Notes: generated from the letters alone by a model not told the origin. A DNA stretch of 7,898 nt from Azospirillum sp. 47_25 (GCA_001917125.1 MNTU01000009.1:1-7898); one strand, 5' to 3'. Positions 1 to 5,412 are shown, counted from the first letter of the stretch. Made by a program: numbers and translations.

Positions 1-1
1 T

Positions 2-121
2 AACATTCGTATGACAGCGAAATTGATTCACCCGATTGCGATGAACGAAGGCCTGCGTTTTGCTATTCGTGAAGGTGGCAGAACTGTTGGTGCCGGTGTA
101 GTTTCAAAAATTCTTAAATAA
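2..121 (+). CDS. tuf: Elongation factor Tu, C-terminal end (partial)
   Basis: The reading frame from base 2 gives 39 residues and a TAA stop. It carries the EF-Tu domain 3 ending: [19 protein letters not shown], then [13 protein letters not shown]-Tu is the cytosolic GTPase that delivers aminoacyl-tRNA to the ribosome. The rest of the gene lies upstream of the window. The last residues (KILK) differ slightly from the common KIIE/KILE ending. An intrinsic terminator follows within 50 bases and no ribosomal-protein gene comes next. This copy therefore ends its own transcription unit and is not followed by rpsJ as in the str-S10 arrangement. Confidence 0.95.
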   Translation, partial: NIRMTAKLIHPIAMNEGLRFAIREGGRTVGAGVVSKILK

Positions 122-123
122 GG

Positions 124-155
124 AATTGCACCCCGCAATTTGAGCGATTAATCGC
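124..155. repeat. Two small palindromes after tuf
   Basis: AATTGC (124-129) and GCAATT (135-140) form a 6-bp hairpin with a 5-nt loop. A perfect 12-bp palindrome GCGATTAATCGC follows at 144-155. Both lie between the tuf stop and its terminator. They may stabilise the mRNA 3' end or be a protein site; nothing shows which. Confidence 0.4.
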
Positions 156-168
156 AAAAATCAGAAAT

Positions 169-222
169 AGCCGAAAATTCATGTACTGACGTGTACACTA
201 GGATTTTCGGCTTTTCTATTTT
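169..222 (+). terminator. tuf: tuf intrinsic terminator
   Basis: AGCCGAAAATTC (169-180) pairs with GGATTTTCGGCT (201-212) with one mismatch. An inner TGTAC/GTACA arm (182-186, 193-197) lies inside the loop. The T-rich run TTTCTATTTTT follows, ending at 222. An A-rich stretch on the left side (156-167) could let it also work on the minus strand. Confidence 0.85.
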
Positions 223-245
223 TGCTTCTACTCATCTCAAATATC

Positions 246-352
246 GGGTTGCAATCTATTTAAAGAATTTTTGATACCATCGTAATTTTTTCTAAGGTAT
301 TCTCTGTGTTGTAAATGGTTTGGGATAGTATGGGTTGCCAACTATTTAAGAA
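246..352. repeat. Imperfect direct repeat, two copies about 86 bp apart
   Basis: Copy 1 (246-267) and copy 2 (332-352) share GGGTTGC, then CTATTTA, then AAGAA, about 19 of 22 positions with one gap. Copy 1 sits just upstream of a possible promoter and copy 2 lies inside the possible transcript. I see no protein-coding reason for the similarity. It may be a duplicated regulatory site or a trace of a repeated intergenic element. Confidence 0.45.
271..298 (+). promoter_or_regulatory. Possible sigma-70 promoter for a small transcript
   Basis: TTGATA (271-276), a 16-nt spacer and TAAGGT (293-298). The -10 keeps T1, A2 and T6 of the consensus, and the same hexamer occurs at the promoter at 3901. 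Predicted transcription start is near 305. Moderate support only, because the region is AT-rich. Confidence 0.35.
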
Positions 353-440
353 GCTTGGGTTGAGGGGTGATAGCAAAGCATTTTATTTCTACTTTAGAGA
401 ATTGAGAAAAGAGGTTTCTGAAAGAGAAACCTCTTTTCTT
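305..440 (+). ncRNA. Candidate small RNA of about 135 nt
   Basis: The stretch starts just after the possible promoter at 271-298 and ends in a perfect 15-bp hairpin. It holds no credible gene. A frame opening at 315 runs through the hairpin, has no SD and matches nothing I know. I do not recognise SRP RNA, 6S RNA, tmRNA or a tRNA here. The segment could instead be the untranslated leader of the variable-protein gene downstream, with the hairpin acting as an attenuator. Confidence 0.3.
405..440 (+). terminator. Perfect 15-bp hairpin, terminator-like
   Basis: AGAAAAGAGGTTTCT (405-419) and AGAAACCTCTTTTCT (425-439) are exact inverted repeats around the loop GAAAG. The right arm is T-rich but no long T run follows. 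It may act as a rho-independent terminator on either strand, or as an attenuator before the gene at 514. Confidence 0.6.
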
Positions 441-513
441 ATGCAATGTGAGATATCAGTTTTTTCGGTTGTTTTGTTTTCGGCTAAACGGTTTAAGGAT
501 TTTGGAAAAGCAA

Positions 514-1110
514 ATGCACTTTTTTGTTGCAATAACGGTTTCATCTCAGGTCGTGTCTTCCGGGAAATATGAAACGCCGAAGAGGGTTTTGCCGGGGATG
601 TATATTTATGCTGACGGACTGATTTATCCTGAGATTATTGAGGGACGTCAGGTTATGGCGATTGTCGGCAGCGTAGACGGTTCTGACGTGTTGGCTGTTT
701 GTCTTCAGGAGGCGTGTTTGCCATGGTCCAGCGATTGGCTGGAGGCAAAAGCAACCCAGAAAATGACCGGCGGTAAGGAAGCGACCCGTAAGCTATTGGA
801 AATCTCCCGTAAGAAACGGCAGGAGGCAGAAGCCGCTCAGTGGTGTTATGACTATGCGGAAGACGGGGTGAAACAAGGGGAAGCGTTTTTGCCGTCGTTA
901 ACCGAGTTGGAAAAGCTGTTTGCCAACAAAGCCGCAATAAATGCGTCTTTAAACGCGTTGGGCGTTGCTTTGCTTGAGGGTTGGTACTGGTCCTCTACCG
1001 AGTATATTAGTGGCAATGCGTGGAAGTTGACCATGCATTTCGGTAACAGGAACTTCACCAGTAAGAACTACGACTACTACGTTCGTCCGGTTCTAGCTTT
1101 AAAACTTTAA
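514..1110 (+). CDS. C-type-lectin/DUF1566-like protein with DGR-target-like C-terminus
   Basis: A 198-residue protein if started at ATG 514, which has a weak GGAAAAG SD at 504-510. The frame is open from GTG 448, but that codon has no SD. The likely domain begins near the residues RVLPGMYIYADG. A charged middle (KEATRKLLEISRKKRQEAEAA) leads to AAQWCYDYAEDGVKQGEAF. The C-terminus carries GWYWSSTE, an AW pair and YYVRPVLAL. That ending is characteristic of the DUF1566/FGE-like C-type lectin fold, which many diversity-generating retroelements use as a variable display scaffold. No clear signal peptide or membrane segment is visible, though MHFFVAITVSSQVVSS is mildly hydrophobic. The function of this protein is not known to me; ligand or cell-surface binding is an inference from the fold. 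A terminator follows 15 bases after the stop. Confidence 0.75.
   Translation: MHFFVAITVSSQVVSSGKYETPKRVLPGMYIYADGLIYPEIIEGRQVMAIVGSVDGSDVLAVCLQEACLPWSSDWLEAKATQKMTGGKEATRKLLEISRKKRQEAEAAQWCYDYAEDGVKQGEAFLPSLTELEKLFANKAAINASLNALGVALLEGWYWSSTEYISGNAWKLTMHFGNRNFTSKNYDYYVRPVLALKL
982..1107 (+). other. Putative DGR-type variable region
   Basis: This is the last 42 codons, from the WYWSSTE motif to the stop. The codons TAT-ATT-AGT-GGC-AAT and AAC-TTC-ACC-AGT, then AAC-TAC-GAC-TAC-TAC, are what adenine-directed mutation of AAT/AAC template codons would leave. Tyr is TAC in four of five cases here, but TAT in every case earlier in the gene. No template repeat or reverse transcriptase is in the window, so this is a candidate only. 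It could also be an ordinary paralogue family member. Confidence 0.4.
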
Positions 1111-1125
1111 TTATTTCCCCCTTTT

Positions 1126-1161
1126 ATCCTTCGCAATTTGTTGTTGCGAAGGATTTTTTTT
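1126..1161 (+). terminator. Terminator of the variable-protein gene
   Basis: ATCCTTCGCAA (1126-1136) pairs perfectly with TTGCGAAGGAT (1144-1154) around a 7-nt loop, followed by eight T residues (1154-1161). It is a textbook intrinsic terminator. If the gene is a DGR target, the same hairpin is in the place where a target-side cruciform is found downstream of the variable region in the Bordetella phage system. Confidence 0.9.
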
Positions 1162-1190
1162 GTCTGCGAAATTTAATTTAAAAATAACTC

Positions 1191-1221
1191 TTGACTTAGA
1201 GGTAACTCTAAGAACTATATT
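1191..1221 (+). promoter_or_regulatory. MerR/SoxR-type promoter of the Dxs-like gene
   Basis: TTGACT (1191-1196) and TATATT (1216-1221) are separated by 19 nt, longer than the normal 17. Overlong spacers of 19-20 nt are the hallmark of promoters activated by MerR-family regulators, which twist the DNA to realign the two boxes. The transcription start would be near 1228, giving a short leader with an AGGAG SD at 1245-1249, six bases before ATG 1256. Confidence 0.65.
1195..1212. promoter_or_regulatory. 7-4-7 dyad operator between -35 and -10
   Basis: CTTAGAG-GTAA-CTCTAAG is a perfect 7-bp inverted repeat with a 4-nt centre. It starts on the last two bases of the -35 box. The E. coli soxS operator (CCTCAAG-TTAA-CTTGAGG) has exactly this length, centre and placement. 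The half-site also resembles sites I recall for aldehyde-responsive MerR regulators of the AdhR/NmlR type. No MerR-family gene is in the window. Confidence 0.65.
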
Positions 1222-1255
1222 TCAAATAGTTTTAATTTAATCATAGGAGTTATTT

Positions 1256-3016
1256 ATGTCTGATTATGAAGTTCTGAATAAAATTAATTCTCCGGCAGAT
1301 GTCAAAAAGTTAAATGCAGCTGAGCGCAAAGAGCTGGCGGCGGAAATGCGTGCGGCAATTTTAAATCGCGTCAGCAAAATCGGCGGTCATCTGGGCCCCA
1401 ATCTGGGAACGGTGGAGCTGGCAATTGCTTTGCATACGGTGTTTGATTCTCCGAAAGACAAGATTATTTTGGACGTCAGTCACCAAAGCTATCCGCATAA
1501 GCTGTTGACCGGCCGTCGGCAGGGATTTCAATCAGATGAGCATTTTCGGGATATTTCGGGTTATACCAATCCGCAGGAAAGCGAGCATGATGTTTTTATT
1601 GTCGGACATACGTCAACCTCGGTCAGTCTGGCTGCCGGTTTGGCCAAAGCCCGGGATATGCAGGGACAGAAATTTAATGTTGTTGCCGTTATCGGCGACG
1701 GCTCGCTTTCCGGCGGCGAGGCTTTTGAGGGGCTGGACAATGCCGGGGAATTCAAGTCAAATTTTATCGTGATTGTCAATGACAATGAAATGTCTATTGC
1801 CGAAAATCACGGCGGTTTATATGGCAATTTGTCTGCTCTGCGTGCCAGCAACGGCAAGGCGGAGGACAATTACTTTAAAACGCTGGGGTTTGACTACCGC
1901 TATGTGGCCGACGGCAATGATGTTGAGGCCCTGATTGCGGTTTTAAACGAGGTTAAAGACAGTGTTCGTCCGGTGGTTGTTCATGTTCATACGCTGAAAG
2001 GCAAGGGCTATGCGCCCGCGGAAGAACACAAAGAGCAGTTCCACTGGTCTTTGCCGTTTGATTTGAAAACCGGTCAGGTGACCGTTAACGGCGGCGGCAA
2101 AAGCTATGGTGAATATGTGGCCGACTATTTGGAAGAACAGGCCGTCCGCAATGATAAACTGGCCGTTATTAACGCAGCGACACCGGGTGCGTTGATGCTG
2201 CGCAATTTCAGAGAAAAACATCCGGAGAAATATTTTGACGTCGGTATTGCCGAGGAGCATGCCGTTGCCTTTACCTCGGCTTTGGCTAAAGGCGGCATGC
2301 AGCCGGTTGCTTTGTTCTTCGGCGGCTTTATTCAACGCGCTTATGACCAGTTGTCGCAGGATTTGTGTCTGAATAATTCGCCGGCGGTGCTGGTGATTGA
2401 AAACTGCGGCATTACCGGTATGGATGCGACCCATCTGAGCATTTTTGACATTCCGCTGATGAGTAATATTCCGAATTTGGTTTATCTGGCTCCGAGTACG
2501 GTTGAGGAACTGAGACGGATGCTGGATTGGGCAATGGCGCAGAAAGATTTTCCGGTTGCGCTGCGCACTCCTGCGACAATGCCGCGGAATTTGCAATATG
2601 CGCCGAAACAGCCTTTGGAGCTGAATAAGTTTGAGATAACCAAACAAGGCGGCAAAGTTGCATTGATCGGCTTGGGCGGTATGCTTGCTTTGGCCGAAGA
2701 TGTGGCCGGAAAACTGGCTGAAAAAGGCATTGAGGCGACGATTGTCAACCCGCGGTTTATTACCGGTTTGGATGAAGAACTTTTATCCGGTCTGGTTCGG
2801 AATCACGATGTTGTCGTTACGCTGGAAGACGGTGTGGTCAGCGGTGGTTTCGGTGAAAAAATAGCCCGTTTCTATGGTGACAAGGCGGTTAAAGTTTACA
2901 ACTTCGGCGCGGCAAAAGAGTTTACCGACCGGGTTCCGGCTGAAGAGTTGTATCGCCGCTACGAGTTGACGCCGGAGCAGATTGTGAAGAAGATTTTGCC
3001 GCTTGACAATGCATAA
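1256..3016 (+). CDS. Divergent DXP-synthase-family (Dxs-like) TPP enzyme
   Basis: A 586-residue thiamine-diphosphate enzyme of the 1-deoxy-D-xylulose-5-phosphate synthase family, about 35-50 residues shorter than usual. Visible landmarks: GGHLGPNLG with H45, DVSHQSYPHK (H76), the TPP/Mg motif GDGS (147-150) with NDN (175-177), the central region (about 280-440) with GIAEEHAV (catalytic Glu333), and a C-terminal transketolase domain. Against E. coli Dxs, E370, R398, D427 and H431 are kept as E333, R361, D390 and H393. Y392 becomes F355. The two arginines that hold the glyceraldehyde-3-phosphate phosphate, R420 and R478, become N383 and A440. The loop before H393 is one residue short. The enzyme probably still forms a TPP-bound C2 unit from pyruvate, but its acceptor may not be phosphorylated. 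It is monocistronic: a MerR-type promoter lies in front and a strong terminator follows. A plain dxs annotation is possible but doubtful. Confidence 0.85.
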   Translation: MSDYEVLNKINSPADVKKLNAAERKELAAEMRAAILNRVSKIGGHLGPNLGTVELAIALHTVFDSPKDKIILDVSHQSYPHKLLTGRRQGFQSDEHFRDISGYTNPQESEHDVFIVGHTSTSVSLAAGLAKARDMQGQKFNVVAVIGDGSLSGGEAFEGLDNAGEFKSNFIVIVNDNEMSIAENHGGLYGNLSALRASNGKAEDNYFKTLGFDYRYVADGNDVEALIAVLNEVKDSVRPVVVHVHTLKGKGYAPAEEHKEQFHWSLPFDLKTGQVTVNGGGKSYGEYVADYLEEQAVRNDKLAVINAATPGALMLRNFREKHPEKYFDVGIAEEHAVAFTSALAKGGMQPVALFFGGFIQRAYDQLSQDLCLNNSPAVLVIENCGITGMDATHLSIFDIPLMSNIPNLVYLAPSTVEELRRMLDWAMAQKDFPVALRTPATMPRNLQYAPKQPLELNKFEITKQGGKVALIGLGGMLALAEDVAGKLAEKGIEATIVNPRFITGLDEELLSGLVRNHDVVVTLEDGVVSGGFGEKIARFYGDKAVKVYNFGAAKEFTDRVPAEELYRRYELTPEQIVKKILPLDNA

Positions 3017-3030
3017 GGCTGTGATAGATT
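3003..3030 (+). promoter_or_regulatory. Possible promoter inside the Dxs-like gene's 3' end
   Basis: TTGACA (3003-3008), a 16-nt spacer and TAGATT (3025-3030) preceded by TGA, an extended -10. Transcription would start near 3037. It would then meet the terminator at 3121 before any gene, so it would give a short RNA or an attenuated leader for the gene at 3204. Confidence 0.4.
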
Positions 3031-3120
3031 AAACGGCGATGTCGTTATGAAAGTATGGGATGATTAAAAAGTTCGAACATAAAAATCAAACTGATACGCT
3101 GTTTAACCGGCATCATAAAA

Positions 3121-3150
3121 AAGCCCCGAAATTCCGGGGCTTCTTTTTTT
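3121..3150 (+). terminator. Strong intrinsic terminator after the Dxs-like gene
   Basis: AAGCCCCG (3121-3128) pairs with CGGGGCTT (3135-3142) around AAATTC, then C and seven T residues. The A run on the left (3117-3122) makes it usable on the minus strand too. Confidence 0.9.
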
Positions 3151-3163
3151 GGCAAACGGTACG

Positions 3164-3190
3164 GAGCTTCCTTTCGGAGGCTCTTTTTTT
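3164..3190 (+). terminator. Second terminator hairpin, 13 nt before the next start codon
   Basis: GAGCTTCC (3164-3171) pairs with GGAGGCTC (3176-3183) with one G-U pair and a TTTC loop, followed by seven T residues. It comes directly after the first terminator and leaves no room for a promoter before ATG 3204. It may therefore be a backup terminator or an attenuator of the following gene. Confidence 0.75.
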
Positions 3191-3203
3191 ATGGGGGAAA
3201 GCA

Positions 3204-3860
3204 ATGAAGATAATTAAAGCGGCGGCCGTATATGCAGCCGAACAATGTTTGCGGACGCCGCGAGGAGAGGTTTATTCTTTTATGGCAGCGGCAGGCAAGG
3301 TCAGAATCACAGCCAAGGTTGAGCCGGAAGCGAAAAATGAATATTTGGCGGTGTATTGTTTGGGCGGCGGCAGCCAACCCCGGCGGCTGGTGTTGGCCCG
3401 GCAGAAAGACGGTACGATGACGGAAGTTCCGCATCCGGCAGAAAAAGGGGTAGATTACCGCTATTTCTTATTCGGCGAGGATTTTGCCTATGCGCATTAT
3501 TTGCGGGATGACTGGTATTATCGGGAGTATTATGACTGGACGGTAATGAGTAAAAATCGTCAGGGAGTTTATGAAGATATTTCCAGACAAATGGCGGGCG
3601 TTTATAAAATAGCTCACGTCGGACGGTTTGGCGATTGTCCGGGGGTGCTTTCGGTTGTGGTGGAGAACGGAGAGGAGGAACGAAGATTATTGTTTGAAAA
3701 AAGAGAAGGGCAATATTTGGCAACAACGGCGGAGGTGTTGGAAATTCGTCAAAACGGAAGAAAGTTTTCCCGTCCGGTTTGCTGGAAGCCGGCAGCAAAG
3801 CTTGATGTTCGGGATGAAGCTTATGTGCTGGCGGAAGCGAAGCGGATGAGCGGCCGTTAA
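3204..3860 (+). CDS. Hypothetical protein
   Basis: A 218-residue protein I do not recognise. The frame is open from 3060, but that stretch runs through two terminators, so ATG 3204 is chosen; a GGGGG SD at 3193-3197 lies six bases upstream. No signal peptide, membrane segment or nucleotide-binding motif is visible. It looks cytosolic and mixed alpha/beta. A strongly aromatic stretch lies near residues 87-113 (DYRYFLFGEDFAYAHYL, then DDWYYREYYDW). The remainder is rich in basic residues and short beta-like segments (RLVLARQ, RRLLFEKREGQYL). It is not obviously linked to the genes on either side. It must be transcribed through, or from upstream of, the terminator at 3164-3190. The promoter of the NAD-salvage operon starts 18 bases after its stop. 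Confidence 0.65.
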   Translation: MKIIKAAAVYAAEQCLRTPRGEVYSFMAAAGKVRITAKVEPEAKNEYLAVYCLGGGSQPRRLVLARQKDGTMTEVPHPAEKGVDYRYFLFGEDFAYAHYLRDDWYYREYYDWTVMSKNRQGVYEDISRQMAGVYKIAHVGRFGDCPGVLSVVVENGEEERRLLFEKREGQYLATTAEVLEIRQNGRKFSRPVCWKPAAKLDVRDEAYVLAEAKRMSGR

Positions 3861-3877
3861 ATTTTTGCAAAACGGGA

Positions 3878-3906
3878 TTGACAGTCGGCGGTTATCCTGC
3901 TAAGGT
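3878..3906 (+). promoter_or_regulatory. nadM: Promoter of the NAD-salvage operon
   Basis: TTGACA (3878-3883), a 17-nt spacer and TAAGGT (3901-3906) with an extended -10 TGC just before it. The predicted start is near 3913, about 243 nt upstream of nadM. It is the best sigma-70 match in the gap, and no other clear promoter lies closer to the gene. Confidence 0.55.
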
Positions 3907-4155
3907 TTCAGTGTTCCGGTCGTTCGAAGGGCTTATGGACGAGGAACAGATTAAACTGAGCCGGTTTGAAGACAGATAAATTTATTCAGCTGGCAACTAA
4001 AGCAATTTTACGCGGTTTTGAAAAGTTCATGTGCCGGTTTGAATGCAGGGATTTTTCTCGCCACTGGAAATCACTTTATTTGCACAGGTTATCTGAATTT
4101 ATATTTGGAATAAATAATCTTTCTGATTCTGGCTCCTCATTGAAGGAGTTTTTTT
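3907..4155 (+). promoter_or_regulatory. Long 5' leader of the NAD-salvage operon, no convincing gene
   Basis: About 240 nt without a credible gene. At the predicted 5' end, TGTTCC (3912-3917) pairs with GGAACA (3943-3948), extended by GTC/GAC (3919-3921, 3938-3940). An 11-bp direct repeat GCCGGTTTGAA occurs at 3960-3970 and 4033-4043, and CAG follows two bases after each copy. A 14-codon frame at 3935-3979 (MDEEQIKLSRFEDR) has a poorly spaced AAGGG ahead of it and could be a leader peptide, but this is weak. I see neither an NrtR-type palindrome nor the NAD-I riboswitch core. Confidence 0.35.
4133..4155 (+). promoter_or_regulatory. nadM: nadM SD inside a small terminator-like hairpin
   Basis: CTCCT (4133-4137) pairs with AGGAG (4144-4148), which is the SD. 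Seven T residues then run to the ATG at 4156. The stem is only 5 bp plus possible G-U pairs, so it may be chance, but it could mask the SD or weakly terminate transcription. Confidence 0.35.
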
Positions 4156-4698
4156 ATGTCTGAGTTTAAGTATAAACACGGTTTAAGCATTATGCGGGCC
4201 CAGCCGTTTCATATCGGCCATGCCAAGATGATTGACAAGATGCTGCGCGAATGCGAACAGGTGACGATTGTTCTCGGCTCCATTCAGGAGCAGGGTACCG
4301 AGCGTAATCCGCTGAATTATACCACCCGGAAGAAGATGATTCAAAACGTTTATCGCAACCGTCCGGAATATCCGCGGCTGAAAATTATCGGCCTGTTTGA
4401 TATTAACAATCCGGCGGAGTGGGCGGAATATGTGCTCGATTTTATGAATGAGAGTCTGCCGCAGCTCGGCCGTCCGGATGTTTATTATGCCGGCAGTGCG
4501 TATGACGCCCATTGGTTCAGAAACGCTTTTGACCATATTGAGATTGAAGATCGCACCGATCCGGATTTTCCGTTTGTTACCGGAACCATGGTGCGCGATA
4601 TGATTAAATTCGGCGATGCGCGCTGGAAGAATTTTATTCATCCGGAAAACTATCAGCTGATAGAGGATCATTTTTATAAGAAAAAAGCGATTATCTGA
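4156..4698 (+). CDS. nadM: NMN/NaMN adenylyltransferase, NadM type
   Basis: A 180-residue cytosolic nucleotidyltransferase that joins ATP to nicotinate (or nicotinamide) mononucleotide, giving NaAD or NAD. The fold signatures are present: RAQPFHIGH with the HxGH motif at residues 19-22, GSIQEQGTERNPLNYTTR (41-58, the NadM-type version of GSAQ...NPF...ER) and VTGTMVR (141-147, in place of ISxTxxR). The length matches stand-alone NadM; there is no Nudix domain as in cyanobacterial or Francisella fusions and no kinase domain as in NadR. ATG 4156 has AGGAG seven bases upstream. It is the first gene of the salvage operon and supplies the third of the four steps. Because the neighbours make NaMN, the physiological substrate is probably NaMN, which archaeal-type NadM can use. 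Substrate preference cannot be read from sequence. Confidence 0.88.
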   Translation: MSEFKYKHGLSIMRAQPFHIGHAKMIDKMLRECEQVTIVLGSIQEQGTERNPLNYTTRKKMIQNVYRNRPEYPRLKIIGLFDINNPAEWAEYVLDFMNESLPQLGRPDVYYAGSAYDAHWFRNAFDHIEIEDRTDPDFPFVTGTMVRDMIKFGDARWKNFIHPENYQLIEDHFYKKKAII

Positions 4699-4715
4699 CA
4701 AAACAGTGAACATAA

Positions 4716-4780
4716 ACGTCCGGGTCTTCTGCAGGGCTTATAGGAGACGGACGTATTGATTAACCCGATAAGCCTGAGGG
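4716..4780 (+). promoter_or_regulatory. pncA: Pseudoknot-forming leader of pncA (candidate riboregulator)
   Basis: ACGTCC (4716-4721) pairs with GGACGT (4749-4754). After a 2-nt GG bulge the stem continues with GTCTTCT (4724-4730) against AGGAGAC (4742-4748, one G-U). The 11-nt loop (4731-4741) contains GGCTTAT, which is complementary to ATAAGCC (4768-4774); with a one-base bulge the match grows to CAG/CTG at the ends. The second partner ends on the first base of the pncA SD GAGGG (4776-4780). The two pairings form an H-type pseudoknot or two exclusive folds. A third match, CGGGT (4721-4725) with ACCCG (4763-4767), could compete. No T run follows, so control would be at translation. Confidence 0.5.
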
Positions 4781-4787
4781 AAAAGAG

Positions 4788-5411
4788 ATGAACGAACGTT
4801 TTTTAGTCCGTATTGATTTTCAGAACGATTTTGCGGCTCCGGAAGGGGCGCTCACCATTAACAATCCTGATTTGATTGCCCGTCATCAGCGGTTTGCCGA
4901 CAGTTTGCAAAAAGGAATGTTCAGCGAAATCTGGGATTTTCGCGATACGCATTTTGCAGAAACATATCCGCAGACCAAAGAGGCCGAGAGCTTTCCTTTG
5001 CATACCGAATTCGGTTCCTGGGGTTGGCAGCCGGCGGCAATTTTGAAAGATAATATTCCGGTACGTACCTTTTTTAAATCGACGACAAATTTGTGGAATG
5101 AAATTAACCAATATGCGTTATTGCAGCAGGATTTGCGGGATAAGGAGGTTTATCTCTGCGGTTTGCTGAGCGATATCTGCGTGCAGCAGGGAATGGACGG
5201 TTTTTTGTGCCGAGGAGCCAAAGTGACGGTTTTGGAAGATCTGTGTCAGGGGGCGGTCAGGCAGATTCCGGAAATAATCAGCGAGCCGAAATACGGGCGG
5301 CTGTTGGAGGAGGGGCGGCTGCGCCATATTACCGGCGCCCAATTCTTTCGCTCGATTTTGCTCGAAAAGAAATTAAATTACAACTTAGTCAACAGCAGCA
5401 GAGGAAAATAA
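4788..5411 (+). CDS. pncA: Nicotinamidase (isochorismatase-like hydrolase)
   Basis: A 207-residue cytosolic enzyme that hydrolyses nicotinamide to nicotinate and ammonia, the entry step of the salvage route. The Asp-Lys-Cys triad is visible: D10 in VRIDFQNDF, K97 in FFKSTTNLW and C131 in GLLSDICVQQG. Metal-site residues are D53 and H55 (FRDTHF) and probably H72 (HTEFGSWGW, in the place of the CVxGTxGAE segment). The divergent HTEFGSWGW segment and FRDTHF rather than TRDWHP place it outside the E. coli PncA group. Another amidase substrate is possible on sequence alone, but the operon argues strongly for nicotinamide. The SD is GAGGG, about 7 bases before ATG 4788. The 89-nt gap upstream holds a pseudoknot-like structure. 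The stop lies one base before pncB. Confidence 0.88.
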   Translation: MNERFLVRIDFQNDFAAPEGALTINNPDLIARHQRFADSLQKGMFSEIWDFRDTHFAETYPQTKEAESFPLHTEFGSWGWQPAAILKDNIPVRTFFKSTTNLWNEINQYALLQQDLRDKEVYLCGLLSDICVQQGMDGFLCRGAKVTVLEDLCQGAVRQIPEIISEPKYGRLLEEGRLRHITGAQFFRSILLEKKLNYNLVNSSRGK

Positions 5412-5412
5412 A

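Noticed and set aside
315..572. An 85-codon frame overlapping the variable-protein start
   Set aside because: No SD, it runs straight through a perfect 15-bp hairpin and overlaps another gene. It was kept only as part of a candidate noncoding region.
1943..2647. A 234-codon minus-strand frame inside the Dxs-like gene
   Set aside because: It lies wholly antisense to conserved TPP-enzyme sequence, has no SD and looks like no known protein.
3060..3203. An N-terminal extension of the hypothetical protein from ATG 3060
   Set aside because: The extension would translate two terminators and its start lacks an SD. ATG 3204 has one.
3861..4155. An NrtR or NiaR operator for the salvage operon
   Set aside because: No convincing palindrome of the TAGTC...GACTA type is visible in the leader.
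3966..4163. A 65-codon frame between the hypothetical gene and nadM
   Set aside because: It opens on TTG, has no SD and its end overlaps the nadM start. The composition is that of noncoding AT-rich DNA.
4699..4787. A known NAD riboswitch upstream of pncA
   Set aside because: I could not find the conserved NAD-I core and do not remember the NAD-II consensus well enough to claim it. It is reported as an unclassified structure instead.
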